Shown piece by piece: positions 13,206-25,503 of a stretch of DNA of 64,000 nt. The stretch's first letter is position 1. Each line of letters begins with the position of its first letter. The DNA is from Anaeramoeba flamelloides (Eukaryota; Metamonada; Anaeramoebidae): contig JANTQA010000023.1 in assembly GCA_027625915.1 (NCBI GenBank), positions 3,038,001 through 3,102,000 on the forward strand, in the 5' to 3' direction. The notes beneath the pieces are model-generated. The model worked only from the letters and a program-made list of their open reading frames with translations. It was not told where the DNA came from and searched no databases. Made by a program: the position numbers and the translations under genes.

Positions 13206-16200
13206 TCTTAGTCCCCGAATTTAAATAATAATAATAATATATATATATATAAATATAACTTTAATTTCATGTTTTTATTTTTATTTTATTTTATTGTTTT
13301 TAAATCATTTTTTAAATGAATAACGAATACGTGCTTGAATAGTTCAAAAGTTAATCATTCATCAAACTTAAAGATTAATTTTTCAATTAGAATATTACAA
13401 TAATGTGAAAAGAAATATTAAAGTCAACCTATAATTACTTAATATATGTAACCGAATAATAGTTAAATTTATACTATTAATTTTATTATAGCAGAGATAA
13501 TTTAAACCCCAAAAAATATTTAATATTTATCTTTGATTATAATTTAATGTTTAAATAACAACAAAAAAATGTTTTTGCAAAAATTTGAAAAATAAATTGT
13601 TTTGTTTGAAATCTACACTTAAAAAAGTAGTCTCTACTTTTTATTCAAACTCTAAACGAAATAGAAATATTTGTTTGATGATTACTTAGATTTCGATTTT
13701 AAATGAGGTAAATAATTTTATTTATATTTTTTTATTTATTAATTGCAATTCTGAAAACTTTCGATGCATTTTGGAAAAAAATTACTTTTTACACAACAGA
13801 TAATATATCTCCAACCATTAATGATATAACCACTAAGAAACATGTTGGTAAATAAGAAAAATGATAAGAATGATAAAAAAGGAAAATAAATAAAAATTTT
13901 TTGTAAAGTTTCTTGAAAATATATTGTTTTTTTTTCATCAAATGAATAAGAACAAAATAGCCTTTGTTTTAATGTGTATATATTTAGGGCTAATTCAGGA
14001 AGTACATGTAGAATTTCTTATTATTTTTTTTTTTCAACATTGAAAACAAATTATTATTGAATTTTTGTGGGTGAAGATCTGTTTACCATTAACACTTTTC
14101 TACTCACAAAAACTTAATTTTTTTCTCTAATTCAAACCAATAATTAGCATTTTCAATGGTTTTCTTAATCAGCGAAACTTATTTCATATTTATGCTGGGG
14201 ATAAACATTTTGATAGAAAGTAGATCAACATACAGAAAAATATTAAATGTTCAAAAAGATACGAAGTTATTCCTTTATCTTTTTTATCTAAAAAACTCAT
14301 TTGTCTGATCCAATTAACAATAATGAAGTGTTTTTTATTTATTTATAGTTTTTTGATCTTTTTTTTCTTAAATTTTTGAATATTTTTTCTTCATAATTTA
14401 TTTTCTTTGGTTCTGTTGTAATTTTTTTTTGATTTATTAAAATTTTCTTTTATTATAACTTTCTCTCAAGAAACCTATAAACAAAAAACATCTTTAATTT
14501 TTTAATTAAAAAAAATAAATAAAATTTAGAAAAGCCAATTTAAACTTAATCAATAACGAAAAAAATTCTAAAATACTATTTTAAAAAAAGTTTAATTTTT
14601 TTTTTTTTTTATTATTGGTAAAGGTAAAAAGTTTAATTATTAACTCTCAGTAAAACTTTCATTATTGATGCAATTTCCAAAGGAAAAATGATCTAAATTA
14701 TACCTCATCCAAAATGTTAAAATTTCAAATTAAGTTTGAACTTTTTTAACTTTTTACATCTTTGAAAATCATTTCAATAAAGATACCATTTAACAATTAT
14801 ATTTTTAATTTATTTATAAAATTCATTTTAAAATGGGTATTTTATATTGCTGTAGAAGAAAATTTGAATGAATTTTTATTTTTTTTTATTTGATTTTTAT
14901 TTTTACAATGAATTGTTATCTACAAGACACAAAAAAAAAACTTTTTCAATTAAGGAAGTAATTGAATAAAATAAAAAAAAAAGATTTTATTTTCATTTAT
15001 TTCACCCACATAAGAGTTTTCATTAATATTTTTCGAAAAAATGAAATAAAAAAAATTATAAAAGAGTGTAAATAGTGTTTTTAAAAAAGTCAGTGCATTT
15101 TTTGATGTTATTGATGGATTTAAAAACTTTTATAAAGTTAATTGTTTTAATAAAGTGAGGAAAACTTTTTATTAAAGTTCATCTATTCAGACTCATCCCC
15201 TATCTTATATATTTAAAAGTTGGGACATCAGTTTTTTTAAAACAACAGATTAAACAAAAGTTTTAATATAAAAAAAGCTTTTAAACTCTTTTATTATAGA
15301 AATCTCCTAAATAGTTTAAAAAAAGCCCTAAAACTTATGCAATATCTAAATTTCTCTTATATACTCAATCAAATAGGAACAAAAAATAACAAAAAATGGG
15401 CTTTTCTTTTTTCCAAACAAGTATTTTTTTTTTCCAATGTTTCTCAAAGTCCCTCGTTGATGGGCAAACTGACATAAAATGTTATATTATATTTGGTGGA
15501 GTTAATATTATTAAAAAAATTTCAAGATTAAAAAAACTTAAAGGGATCAGTCCTCTACAACAAAAAGGCAAAATTTTAAAACATGTTATTAGTGAAATTC
15601 TCTACTTTCAAATTTTGTATTTGCCAATTGTCAAAAAATTCTGATCAACTAAGAAACCCAATAAAGAATATTTTTTTGTGAGATCAATTTTTTTTTTCCA
15701 TTTTTTCTGAAAAAGAAAACTATTAAATTCATTTTTTTTCTCACATTATAAGTTTTTTTAACCTCGTTTATTACCATTTCTAATCATTATTATATAATAA
15801 TTATTCTTTGTTACCAGTAATATTAATATTAAGATTTTTTTTCTTTTTTTGAGATAATTCTTTTTTTCCTCTAAATAAAAAATTACTTTATTCAACCAAT
15901 TCAAAAATATTTGTATTTTTTTAAGAAGGACAATTATTCTCATGAAAGTTTTAAAGTTATTTAAACAATTTTACTCATAAATTTGAGTTTTTGTTCCAAG
16001 ATAAAATTAGATTTTTCAAAATAAAATTTTATAAAAGATATTTGTGAATTTGTTAATTTTATCCTCAAAATTCAAAAACAATTTTTTTCTGCCAAAAAGG
16101 AATTTAATTGTTTATAAGAATTCTTTTGAATAAGACCTAGCAATTTGTTAAAAATTTTTTTCAAAATTTACAAGTTTTTTGTAATTTTTTTTTCATTTTT

Positions 16201-16766
16201 TGTAAACATTTACACAACTTTTTTTAAAACATTAAATAAAAAATTTTTTGCTTAATAGATCTCAATTTAATAGATAATTTTTTGTTAAACTTTCGATCAA
16301 CATTCATTAATTGAATCACATATACTTCAATTAGTTTTCTAGACTCAAATATGAATTATGAAATATTAATAATGAAGAATAATACCAAAATATAAAAAAT
16401 TTTCTTTCAAAATCAATTACTTTCCAACATAAAAAGAAAAATATGTTTTCCCATTCTGAAGAATTAACCTAAAATTTCATAATATAATAGATTACTTTTT
16501 TTCATTTTATATTGGAAACATGTGAATTTTGGATTTCAAAAAAAGAGATAAAAAATATATAAATTGTTTAAATGGGTTTAACTTATCCATTTTATAAGTC
16601 CAAAGACAAATTACAAAAATATTGTTTTCAAGATCTTGACACAGATTTCATTTTATTTTGAAAAAATACTACTCCATTAAGAGAAAAAATTGAAAGTTAT
16701 TTTATGATTTAATTTTTATTTCTTAATTAATGAGCAAATTGTGGTTTATTTCAAAATTATAGGATT
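13206..16766. other. AT-rich spacer, no gene recognised
   Basis: A (TA)n stretch lies at about 13237-13252, just after the Furry stop. A weak ORF at 15396-15644 (82 codons, phenylalanine- and lysine-rich) has slightly higher GC than its flanks but no recognisable domain. I see no RNA gene. Confidence 0.6.
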
Positions 16767-16950
16767 TTAATTTTCCTTTGTTTTTGTTTGCTCTTTTTCC
16801 CATTCTTCTTCCTCTAAATAATGATCAAACTTATCCATATATTCAACAGAATATTGATTATTACTTTTTAATCCTTTGGTAATTCCACAGTGATGCGCTT
16901 CAAACAATTCCTTTTCTGGGTCATATGTATCTACAAAGGTGGCAATCCCA
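16767..16950 (-). CDS. Orphan terminal exon of an unknown gene
   Basis: On the minus strand an open stretch of 60 codons ends in TAA and is preceded by AATAATAG, a good acceptor. It has balanced, protein-like composition, with blocks such as GIATFVDTYDPEKELFEAHH and YMDKFDHYLEEEEWEK. GC is clearly above its surroundings, which marks coding sequence here. I do not recognise the family. No convincing upstream exon is seen in the 2 kb to its 5' side, so it is either the last exon of a gene with a long intron or a gene remnant. It has no ATG at its start. Confidence 0.5.
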
Positions 16951-18820
16951 CTATTATTGATTGGTTTATTTTTATTTTATTGATATTATTTGATAGATTT
17001 AATTTAAAATCATTTTAGTACACCCTCTTTAATTTTATTTGATGTGAAATCAATTGAAGAAACAATTTTTTTTGAATTTTTTAGAAAATCGTATTTTTAA
17101 AACATTTAAAACTTAGGGATACAATGTGATTGACTTTCAATACAATAAAAGTGATTTCCTAAAAAGTGGTTAAAATTTATTTTACATTTTCCTTATTAAA
17201 TTTATTTATTATAATTACTATTTAAATATCCAAAACATTTATTTATCATTAATTGATTCTTCATAATAAATTCAATTTATTTATTCGTAAGATACTTTGA
17301 ATTAAGAGTATCAAAGTTTCTGATCTCAATTTTATATGATATTTTTTTAGGTGTAAAAATCAGTGATTATTTTCTTGTTTTTGATTCTAAAAAAAATTTT
17401 TAAAAGAGGTTTAATCTCAGAAATTTTCACTAGATAAGGTAAAACTTATTTATGTATTTTACTTGATTTAAAAAATATGTATGGATCTTTTAACACATAT
17501 CGCTTATTTTTTCTTGAATTTAGTCGTAACTCATTTTATACAAAAAATATTTTATTTTTTTTTTAATTTTTTTGGAAATATTTTGATTAACATATTTTGA
17601 AATACAAACAATATGAGCTGATTTAATCAGTAGTAATATTTAACTTGATGTTTTATTATCATTTTACGAATAGGAATACTTCCAAAGAGATAAAATATTA
17701 CTTAAAATATAAAAATAAAATCATCCACTATTTTAGAAATACCTTACTTTAAATTCAGACTTCTCCAAAGAAAAACTAATACCTTTGATTTTAAAAAAAC
17801 AGGCATACCTGAAAGGGTTATTAACTTTAAGATAGTATTATTTTTCAATACTTGGATTTAAAATTTAGAGTATTTTGGATCTTCATCCTTGGTATTGTAA
17901 AAAAAAAAAAGAAGGTGACTTTTTTTTGAAAAATATAAAAATTTAATTGAGAACATTAGTAAAATTGATCAAAAATATGATTATTTTTAAAAAGTTAATC
18001 AGAATGTGAAGGGGGGGGGGGTCAAATTGTTTAATAAAGTATATGATATCTACTTTAAATTCCCTTGGTTTCAATTTCATCAAGATCCTTCCAATTGTTG
18101 TCTTAAAATTAAACAAAACACTGTATTTTTGTTGGCAAATTAGGCAAAAATGAGTTAAAAATAACATTTTTTAGAGCAATTCATATATCTTGTAATTACA
18201 ACTTTCAGATATAACCCTTGATATTTCATCAGAATTATTTTGTGGTAACTTGAGAAAAAATCAATTCTTATTAAGATAAACCTATTGTAAAAATGATCAA
18301 TTATGGAATTTTCAATTTGTAATTGAAAAACTTTTTGATAAAATCAATCTTTTTAAAAAATAATTCTGATTAAATATCAAAATTAAGGATTTGGTGTAAC
18401 AGCATAGATATAAAATTTCAAAAAAATAATATAAAATATTCATTTTTTGTAATAGCATTTAAAATGACTGGAATATTATATATTGATAATTCTTAATTTT
18501 CAGGTTTTATGAAGATTTAAGTTTTACAATAAAGTATTGAATTTTTGAGAAAATCCACTTAAATTATCTTGATGAAATTGAAATTAAGGGATTTTAAATC
18601 ACCATTCATGAAAAAAATTGTCGATTCGGTTTTAATTGTAATATCATAATAAAAGCTCTAATTTTCTAATATTTTTTTGCATATTTTTCCTTCATTTTAA
18701 AACAATTACCTAACCCAAAAATTAGATTGAATATTGTAATAAAAATAGAATTCAAAATATCAAATTAAGGGTTGAGTCATTACGGTGAAAAATAATTTTC
18801 TGAAATTAAAACAAAAAGTA
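16951..18820. other. AT-rich spacer with G-run and loosely iterated motif
   Basis: A run of about 11 G lies near 18011. From about 18380 to 18790 an AATTAAGG(G) motif recurs roughly every 180-200 bp, each time followed by a short less AT-rich patch. This may be a worn tandem repeat. No gene is recognised. Confidence 0.5.
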
Positions 18821-19568
18821 TTTTTTTTTTTTTTTATTGAGGAAGAAGTGTAATTTACACTCTATATGCCCTTATACTTAAATTTCCTTTCAGAAATTTA
18901 AGCGTAAAATCATAGATTTTACGATTATTGATTAATGAAAATAGTCTCAAACTGTCACAGTTTAAAATTATTTCATTAAATTTTAATTCTTTTAATTTGT
19001 TATAAAATATTAATCTATTTTTTTCATAGGAAGGACAGACCCATAAAAAATGATCAATATTTTCTATAATGTACTTTTGTTTATATTTTAAACATAGAGG
19101 ACAAAATTTATTTGAATTTTTTTTCATAACATAGTAATATCTATTTAAGCTGTTTGTAAATGACCTAAATTTTAACAGTATTGAACTTGATGGATAACTT
19201 AAATATTTTTGGGTTACAAATAAATATTTTTGGTTTTTTATTATATTAAAATATTTTTGTGGCGTGTCTAGGTTTTCTAGAATTCAAAAGAATAGAGAAA
19301 AATCTTTGATTTTACTCAATTCTTTTGAATTTTGGAAAACCTAACGACACTTCCAACTTGTAGAATTTAGCAACTCATTGTATTTATATTTATAAATTTC
19401 TTTTTGAAGAATCTTTAGGTTTTTTGAATTCCAATTAATTTTATTGTTGATTCTTTGATTGAATTTTATTAATTTTTCCAGATAAGGCAGCCTTAATTCT
19501 TTTAATTTGTTTTTGAATTTAAATTTAAAAAAAGTATTTTTTAATGAGTTCCTCATATCAATACTAAA
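18821..19568 (-). mobile_element. LINE 3' part, copy 1
   Basis: Non-LTR retrotransposon remnant. A T-run at 18821-18837 is the poly(A) tail seen on the other strand. The minus-strand ORF 18855-19127, open further 5', carries the C-terminal zinc-binding module of LINE reverse transcriptases: CPLC, then DHFLWVCPSY (C-x2-C...H-x4-C). A second fragment before it (19351-19568) has RLPYLEKLIKFNQRINNK, seen again in copy 2. Between the two lies a hairpin (19264-19350), and the 5' side is cut by the M5 foldback at 19569. No RT or endonuclease core is present in the window. Confidence 0.8.
19264..19350. repeat. Type-1 hairpin module inside LINE copy 1
   Basis: An 87-bp inverted repeat, tips GTGTC/GACAC, arms TAGGTTTTCTAGAATTCAAA and its complement, and a short ATTTTT-rich loop. 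It separates two LINE coding fragments. LINE copy 2 has a hairpin cluster at the same place between AGTTGG and CCACAAAAATAT. Confidence 0.9.
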
Positions 19569-19933
19569 GTAAATATGAATGTTGTAAAAAATAGAGTTTT
19601 TACAATTTTTGGGATAAATAAAGAGTTCCATGCATTTATCCAAATTTTGGTAATAGTAAATATAACATCTGATTATCTTAATAGACTAATAATAATGTTA
19701 ATCAAAAAATCGATTGGTGGATAACAATCTTTCTATTTTTAAAAAAAAATCATTTTTCAAACAAAGTATTGGTATTTGCCAAATGATTTTTTATTGAAAA
19801 TCCATTTAAGCTTAAAAATCAAAACAGATATATCTTTTCCTTTAATATTACCAAAATTTGGATAAATGCATGGAACTCTTTATTTATCCCAAAAATTGGA
19901 AACACTCTATTTTTACAACATTCCATATTCACA
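19569..19933. mobile_element. M5 foldback MITE, copy 1
   Basis: About 365 bp with inverted arms of about 95 bp: AAATATGAATGTTGTAAAAA at the left and its near complement at the right, both continuing through AATAAAGAGTTCCATGCA. It lies at the 5' edge of LINE copy 1. A second copy is at 44646-45872. Confidence 0.88.
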
Positions 19934-21510
19934 CTTGTGAATTATTAAAACCCGATTAGTGAAGTGTGAAGTACAATCCATCTCAAAAAAACAACAATAT
20001 AAAACGAGGAAATTTTTAGAAAAAACAAGCCAAAAAGTGAGACTCAATTTCGAATTTGAATATTTGTGAATTTTAATTTTTTTAAGTAATCATGTTAATT
20101 TTGAAGTATCACTCTGTTTGGTACTTTTTGAGATCCCAAAGATTTTTTTTCATTTTTTACTATTATCAAATGAGTTAGTTATTTTTTATCGAAAGAATAT
20201 TACAAAATCCTTGCTATTTCAAATTTAGATGGTTATCAAAATACCAAAAAGTAAATCAAAGTGAATTGAATTGATTTTGCACTTTTAGAAAACAATTTGT
20301 TTTAAATTGAAGAAAGTTAACTCCATTTATTCATAAAATAAGAAAAAATAATTTTTTTTAAAAATTAATTTTTTAAAATTGAGAATTTGAAAAAAGAACT
20401 TTTTTTTTTAATTTGGTTTTTTTGTTTTGATGATCCTCTCACAATTTTTTTGTTATTTATTTAAATTTTGTCTATCAAAAGAAGGGCAATTTCAAAATGT
20501 CCTTTTTTAGTTTTAAGTTGCTCCTTGATTATGAGGCAAATCCAGGGTAAGTGACTAGAGCCTTAAACCAACATTTAAGGATGTTCAATTTTCCAAATTT
20601 AATTTTTAATTGTAAATATTGGTAAAAGTTGAATTTTTTGGGTTTTTTTGTTGCTATTCTTTTTTCTATTTAAAAAAATTGGTTTTAAGATTTAAACAAT
20701 AGGTATTGATCCAGTTTGGAGAATTTCAGTTTCAGATATCTTTATTGATCAGTGAAAATTAAGAAAATAAATATTTGTAAAAGTTTTCTTTTTCACTACC
20801 ATTTTACAATTAAAAGAGATTTTACAATTTTTTTAGGGAAAATTATTAAGTTTCAAATTTTGTCAAATTTCAATTTTGGTCAAATTGTCATTTTTTTCAA
20901 AATAGCCAATTCCATTGAAATATATTGACTGTATGGATTTAAAACACCTTTTAATGGTAGGTTAAGGTATGTTAGGGAAGCTTAAGAGTAAGTTAGAGTA
21001 GGTCTGGGTGGTTTGGATGGTAAACTAGAAAATTTTGGCAAGGATTTTGAAATATAAAAAATAATTAAGAGACCAATTAGACTTTTGTAACTTGTTTTAA
21101 AGGGGAAAAAAATTTTCACTAAACTTTTTTGTGTTAATATTGATTTTCGAACAAATTTATTAAAAATATTTAGTAGTGATGATTTCACATTGTTTAATAT
21201 TCTACAATTTAAGTAATAAAATACTTCCAATCACAAAATAATCTTTTTGATTTTTCCTCCTACAAATATAAAAAAACATTAAAAACCATCATACCAATAA
21301 TAATAATCAAGAAACTCTTCAAAAATATGAAGTAATTCAATTCTCCCAATTTTGAAATTTAATAATATACCCTTTTTTTAACATTTGATACTTTTTTTAA
21401 GGAATAATTAGATTCCATACTTACTCAAGGCTGTATTTGATTTTAATTCTTATTAACTTTTAAAAATACTCACAAATTTGTTTTACTTAACCGTGTAGTC
21501 TTGAAAAAAG
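19934..21510. other. AT-rich spacer
   Basis: No gene or clear repeat family recognised. The short minus-strand ORF near 21000-21230 has no domain. Confidence 0.55.
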
Positions 21511-21987
21511 TACCAAAGAATTGAAAATAATCCACAAAAAGATTTTTTAATGTTAATATTAGGAAAATTGTATTGTAATATCTTATATTTAAAATCAAAT
21601 CCTTTTTTCTAACTAACCAAATTTCTTATGAAATCAGTAATAAACCTACCTAAAGTTCATTAAAGTTGTGTGTATATAGAGTACTCGTTTTAATTATTTG
21701 ATAGCCTAAGTAGATCTACTTTTATTTTAAAAAACATAGTAGTTTTATAGAGAGTTTACTAGAGTTTGGAAAATATAAATTATTTATCTTGTTTTTTTAA
21801 TTGATTGAATATTGTTTTGAACAAGTTTAATTCTACTGAGTCATCATTCTAATGAGTGCCTGAGTTATAATTTTAAAAGTTTGAATCTTAAATAAAGGAT
21901 TTGGTTGAAATCATTCTCAATTACACCGCAAATTTGCTTCTTATTAACAATAAAAAATCTTGTAAGAAAATTATTTTCATGTCTGTT
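21511..21987. mobile_element. M4 MITE, copy 1
   Basis: About 475 bp with inverted ends: GAAAATAATCC..AAAGATTTTTTAATG at the left and the reverse complement of ATTGTTAATAAAAAATCTTG-like sequence at the right. It shares its ends and inner blocks (TAAACCTACC, TTGATTGAAT with a T-rich tract) with 23282-23754 and 57489-57953. TA occurs at the outer border. It lies 3' of the histidine phosphatase reading frame. Confidence 0.75.
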
Positions 21988-22164
21988 ATTTTTTTCAATT
22001 CTGTACTCTCATTTTTTATATTTTCCAACAAAAACAGTAACTTTCCTTTTTTTGGTGTCTAGCTTTTTTTTTTTCACAATAGTTATCATGGAAATGAGCA
22101 TTCAGCATTAAAAAACAAGAAATGAAAAATAGAAAAACATAAAGAACAAAAAAAAAAATTCATA

Positions 22165-22647
22165 CTATCCATGAGTAACAATCACGATATTTCCTTCTGA
22201 AAAAGAATTTTTAATTGCTTTGTAAGCTAAAGAATATCTCTTTAACATTTGATCGAGCGTTTCAGGGTAAGTTGGGACAATTTGTGATTTATAATCCTGA
22301 TCAATCATTCTGTTAAAAATTGAATTTTTGTCATTAAAAACACGGAGATCTGGGAAAGGATCTTGGGTATAGAACTTTTTGCTCTGCCACTCTGCAATTC
22401 CGTATTCAATTTTAAAAGGAATTTTCTTCGGAAGGTGTTTTGCAATTTCACATGCAGTTTGAAAGCAGCGATAAAATGGCGAGCATACAATCTCAGTGAT
22501 ATTTTTGTCCTTCAGAAAAATGCCCGTTTGCGAGGCCTCATAAAGCCCATATTCGGTTAAGTGTGGATCACATCCTTCAAATTCTTGGACTTCGTCTATT
22601 CGTTCACCGTGTCGAACTGTATAAAAATTTTGTTGGATTTCGGACAT
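22165..22647 (-). CDS. Histidine phosphatase (phosphoglycerate-mutase-like), C-terminus missing
   Basis: Branch-1 histidine phosphatase fold. The N-terminus has VRHGERID, with His13 as the phospho-acceptor and Arg12. CSPFYRCFQTA follows at about residues 55-65, the usual substrate-pocket arginine block, then an acidic AEWQS block, and VTHG with the second catalytic His159. The pattern resembles UBASH3/TULA-type members more than glycolytic mutase; the substrate cannot be told. The frame stops two bases after THG, whereas family members run 40-60 residues further. The stop overlaps a GTATGA donor-like site (GGATA/GTATGA), so an intron could start here, phase 2. I found no convincing next exon in the 200 bp downstream, where M4 begins. 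It is thus either a spliced gene with a distant last exon or a truncated one. Confidence 0.82.
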   Translation of the reverse strand: MSEIQQNFYTVRHGERIDEVQEFEGCDPHLTEYGLYEASQTGIFLKDKNITEIVCSPFYRCFQTACEIAKHLPKKIPFKIEYGIAEWQSKKFYTQDPFPDLRVFNDKNSIFNRMIDQDYKSQIVPTYPETLDQMLKRYSLAYKAIKNSFSEGNIVIVTHG

Positions 22648-23281
22648 AAATTTGAAAAAATGTCCTTTTGCACAAAGATCTTTTTTTAAAAATTTTCCAA
22701 TTATGTTCCATTGTTGAGTGAAGAAAAAACTTTATGAATGAATACGTTTGAGAAGTGTTTCTATCAGTACTGTTTGAACTTGGTATTCGACTTAAAAATA
22801 CATAAAGTTTTCATTGTCTTGCAAAGTTTATTTTTTGTGGTGAAAGAAAGCCTCGTGTCTCTTCGATTACATATAATTGTGATCAATTACACCTTGTTGA
22901 AGGAATCTTCAAGTAACTTTGACTTAAAAGATTTCTAACTTGTAAAATAATCTCAAAGTTGAACATTTGTTGTCTTTTCACAAACAAGATTTTCTTATTT
23001 GTCATAAGGAAGATCCTTCTTTAAGGAACACTGAAATGTGGCATTTAATAAATTTCACAACCTTGGTATTTTGTCCATTTCTTTTCAAATCTATTGGAGG
23101 TGCCAGAAAATTTTGTATTTTTTGGTTTTGGATCGAAATCTTTCTATTGAGAATAAACTGTTTGATACCTTTAAAAACAACAAAAACCCATTGTTTATAA
23201 CTTCCTATTACTCGTCTTGTCCAAACTGTTTGGAAAAAAATCCATACCCACATCCTAAATACTATAAAGTAGTGAAAAAAA
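22648..23281. other. Spacer 5' of the phosphatase gene
   Basis: Contains the presumed phosphatase promoter. Several overlapping small ORFs on both strands at 22738-23331 have no recognisable domain; one plus-strand frame reads protein-like (CPNCLEKNPYPHPKYY near 23225) but cannot be assigned. Confidence 0.45.
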
Positions 23282-23754
23282 TACCTGACCTGAAAATAAT
23301 CTCTGAAAAGATTTTTAATTGTGAATATTAGGAAAATTAATGTATAATTTCTTTTTATAAAATCAAATCCTTTTTTTTTTTAAGAATCAAACTTTTATAA
23401 TTAGAACTCACTACACTTATTAGAATGATGACTAAATTGAATTACACTTGTTCAAAACATCATTCAATCAATTAAAAAAACAAGAATAAAAATTTATATT
23501 TTCCTAACTCTTGTAAACTCGATAAAAACTCCATTGTTTTTCAAAAAAAGTTGATATACTTCTGTTTTCAAACAATTAAATGATTTTTCTTATAGAAACC
23601 CTACTTTAATTTCCTTTAGGTAGGTTTTTTACTTGTTTCATAAAAAAATTGGTTAACTATAAAAAGGATTTGATTGAAAAAAATGAAATTACCACAATTT
23701 TACTAATATTAACCAATAAAAAATCTTGTAAGGGATTATTTTGAATGCCCTGTA
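23282..23754. mobile_element. M4 MITE, copy 2
   Basis: 473 bp. Left end TA-CCTGACCTGAAAATAATC, right end the complement of CAGGGCATTCAAAATAATCC followed by TA, then AAGATTTTTnATTG on both sides. The inner part matches copies 1 (inverted) and 3. Confidence 0.82.
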
Positions 23755-23804
23755 TTTTTTTTCCTATTAAATCTAGTTAAAATAAAGTAAATAGTAGTTT
23801 ATTT

Positions 23805-24596
23805 AAGGACTATCTAAAATAAAGTAACTACACTGGAAGAACGAGTTAAAACATTTTCTGAATACTAAAAATTGTATAATAAAAAGATCAAAATTTTCAT
23901 TCAGCTTTCCAAAAAAAAAGGATTTAAAAATTCTGTAAAAATATCAAAGGGCCACAATTCTCAAAGGGAATTTTAATAGTCTAAGCCTCGTTTATAAGAA
24001 TTAAAAAAATTCTAAATTTTAACTGAATGTAAACCTCTTTTTGAGAAAACTGAATCAAAAATTTTGTTCTATTAATTTTGCAACAAATATTATTCTAGTT
24101 ATCTCTTGACATCCAGAATAACACTAAAATATTTAGAATTTTTCAGGATTTTATAATGATGCAAAAAAAAAAAAAACTACTGTGAGGAACATATGTGGGT
24201 TCATAACATTATGGCATTATGCCCTTTATCTCTTTAGATCTAGAAGAACTATAAAATTTCAAAATTTTTATGAATTTGAAATATTTACCTGATCTGAATA
24301 ATTAAATTTTGAATTGTAATTTAAAAGTATTTTCCGCAGCCCAACTATTTTTCTTCTTAGTGCAGTATTATCCCATTTTCAATAAAAAACTTTGAAAAAA
24401 TCAAGTCTTCTCGAAAATGGGTGGATTGAGATGTTAAGTACCAACTTGTAATTAAAGATCTTATCAGAGAATAATTACAAACTCCAAAAAAATCCTAAAT
24501 TTAATAGTTATTCTGGATCTAAAGTTTTAATTGGTTTAATTCAACAATGTTTTAACTCGGGCTTCGATTGTAATAACTTTATTTTAGATAGTCCTT
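23805..24596. mobile_element. M6 inverted-repeat element
   Basis: About 790 bp. Left end AAGGACTATCTAAAATAAAG, then ACTACACTGGAAGAACGAGT and TAAAACATT. The right end is its reverse complement with a few changes (arms about 50 bp). No ORF of note, so non-autonomous. A loose partial match (ACGAGTTAAAATGTTTT) is seen near 26070. Confidence 0.8.
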
Positions 24597-24976
24597 CAAG
24601 AAATTGAATCTTGTACCAAAAAAAAAAAAAATTAATCAAAATATTAATTTAATAACACCCCCCCCCTCTCTGATATTATAAAAAATCAAAGCAAAAATTG
24701 AATAAAATACAATAAATGTCTGTTTTATATAAAATTTTTGCTGTTTTTTAGTAAATTATTTTTAAAAATTTCACTTAAATTTTGAATTATTCACTTTAAA
24801 TCAAAAAAAGAAAAAAAAAAACGAGAGAAAAAAGAGAGATGGAAGAAGAAGAAAGAAAGGAATTGAAACTAGTAAATACTGAATAAAAAAAAACTAATAA
24901 AGATCTCGGGTTGGACACGTTGATAGTTTTTTTTTTTTTTTTTTTAAGAGAACAAATAGCTTTTCTCAACAAAAAC

Positions 24977-25015
<39 letters not shown>

Positions 25016-25303
25016 AAAATTCACAGCGCTCTACAGTACTCAATATTTTGCTAGTAAAAAATAATTACTATTAAAAAATGATTGTTAACACATATACCAT
25101 CAATTAGGGAGTTATATCTAGGGTTTTTTTCATTCCAAATATAAATAATTTCTTGTGTTAGTTTTCAGAAATTAAAATGGAAGAGGTAAAATCCTATATT
25201 TTATTCATTACTTTTCAATTCTTATGAAAAATAACTACAAAATATTTTAAATAAAAAGTTTCTGGCTAATTTCAGAACTTATAAATTGTTTAAATTATTG
25301 AAA
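24597..25303. other. A-rich spacer with C- and A-runs
   Basis: A C-run lies near 24657 and an A36 run at 24978-25013, preceded by a T-run. No gene recognised. Confidence 0.6.
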
Positions 25304-25503
25304 TACAGTCAGTTCCACTTTTAAGGCACAAACTTTCAATGAAATTATTGGCACAAAAAAATCTCAAATTAAGGAACAAAATTTATAATATTTTTTTTTA
25401 CAATTTATTTTGCTAGAATCTGAATATTGTGCATTAATTTGAGATTTTTATTGTGCCTTAAATTACATTGAACGTTTGTGCTTTAAAAGGGGAACTGACT
25501 GTA
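25304..25503. mobile_element. M1 MITE copy 3
   Basis: 200 bp, TA-CAGTCAGTTCCACTTTTAAG to its complement plus TA. It carries the CAGTCAGTTCCAC variant tip shared with copy 9. Confidence 0.92.

Noticed and set aside
15396-15644. 82-codon ORF
   Set aside because: Slightly less AT-rich than its flanks but no domain, no clear partner exons; left as a mention only.
18001-18030. G-run as telomere or G-quadruplex array
   Set aside because: A single run of about 11 G with no repeated G-tracts around it; it may be a simple homopolymer.
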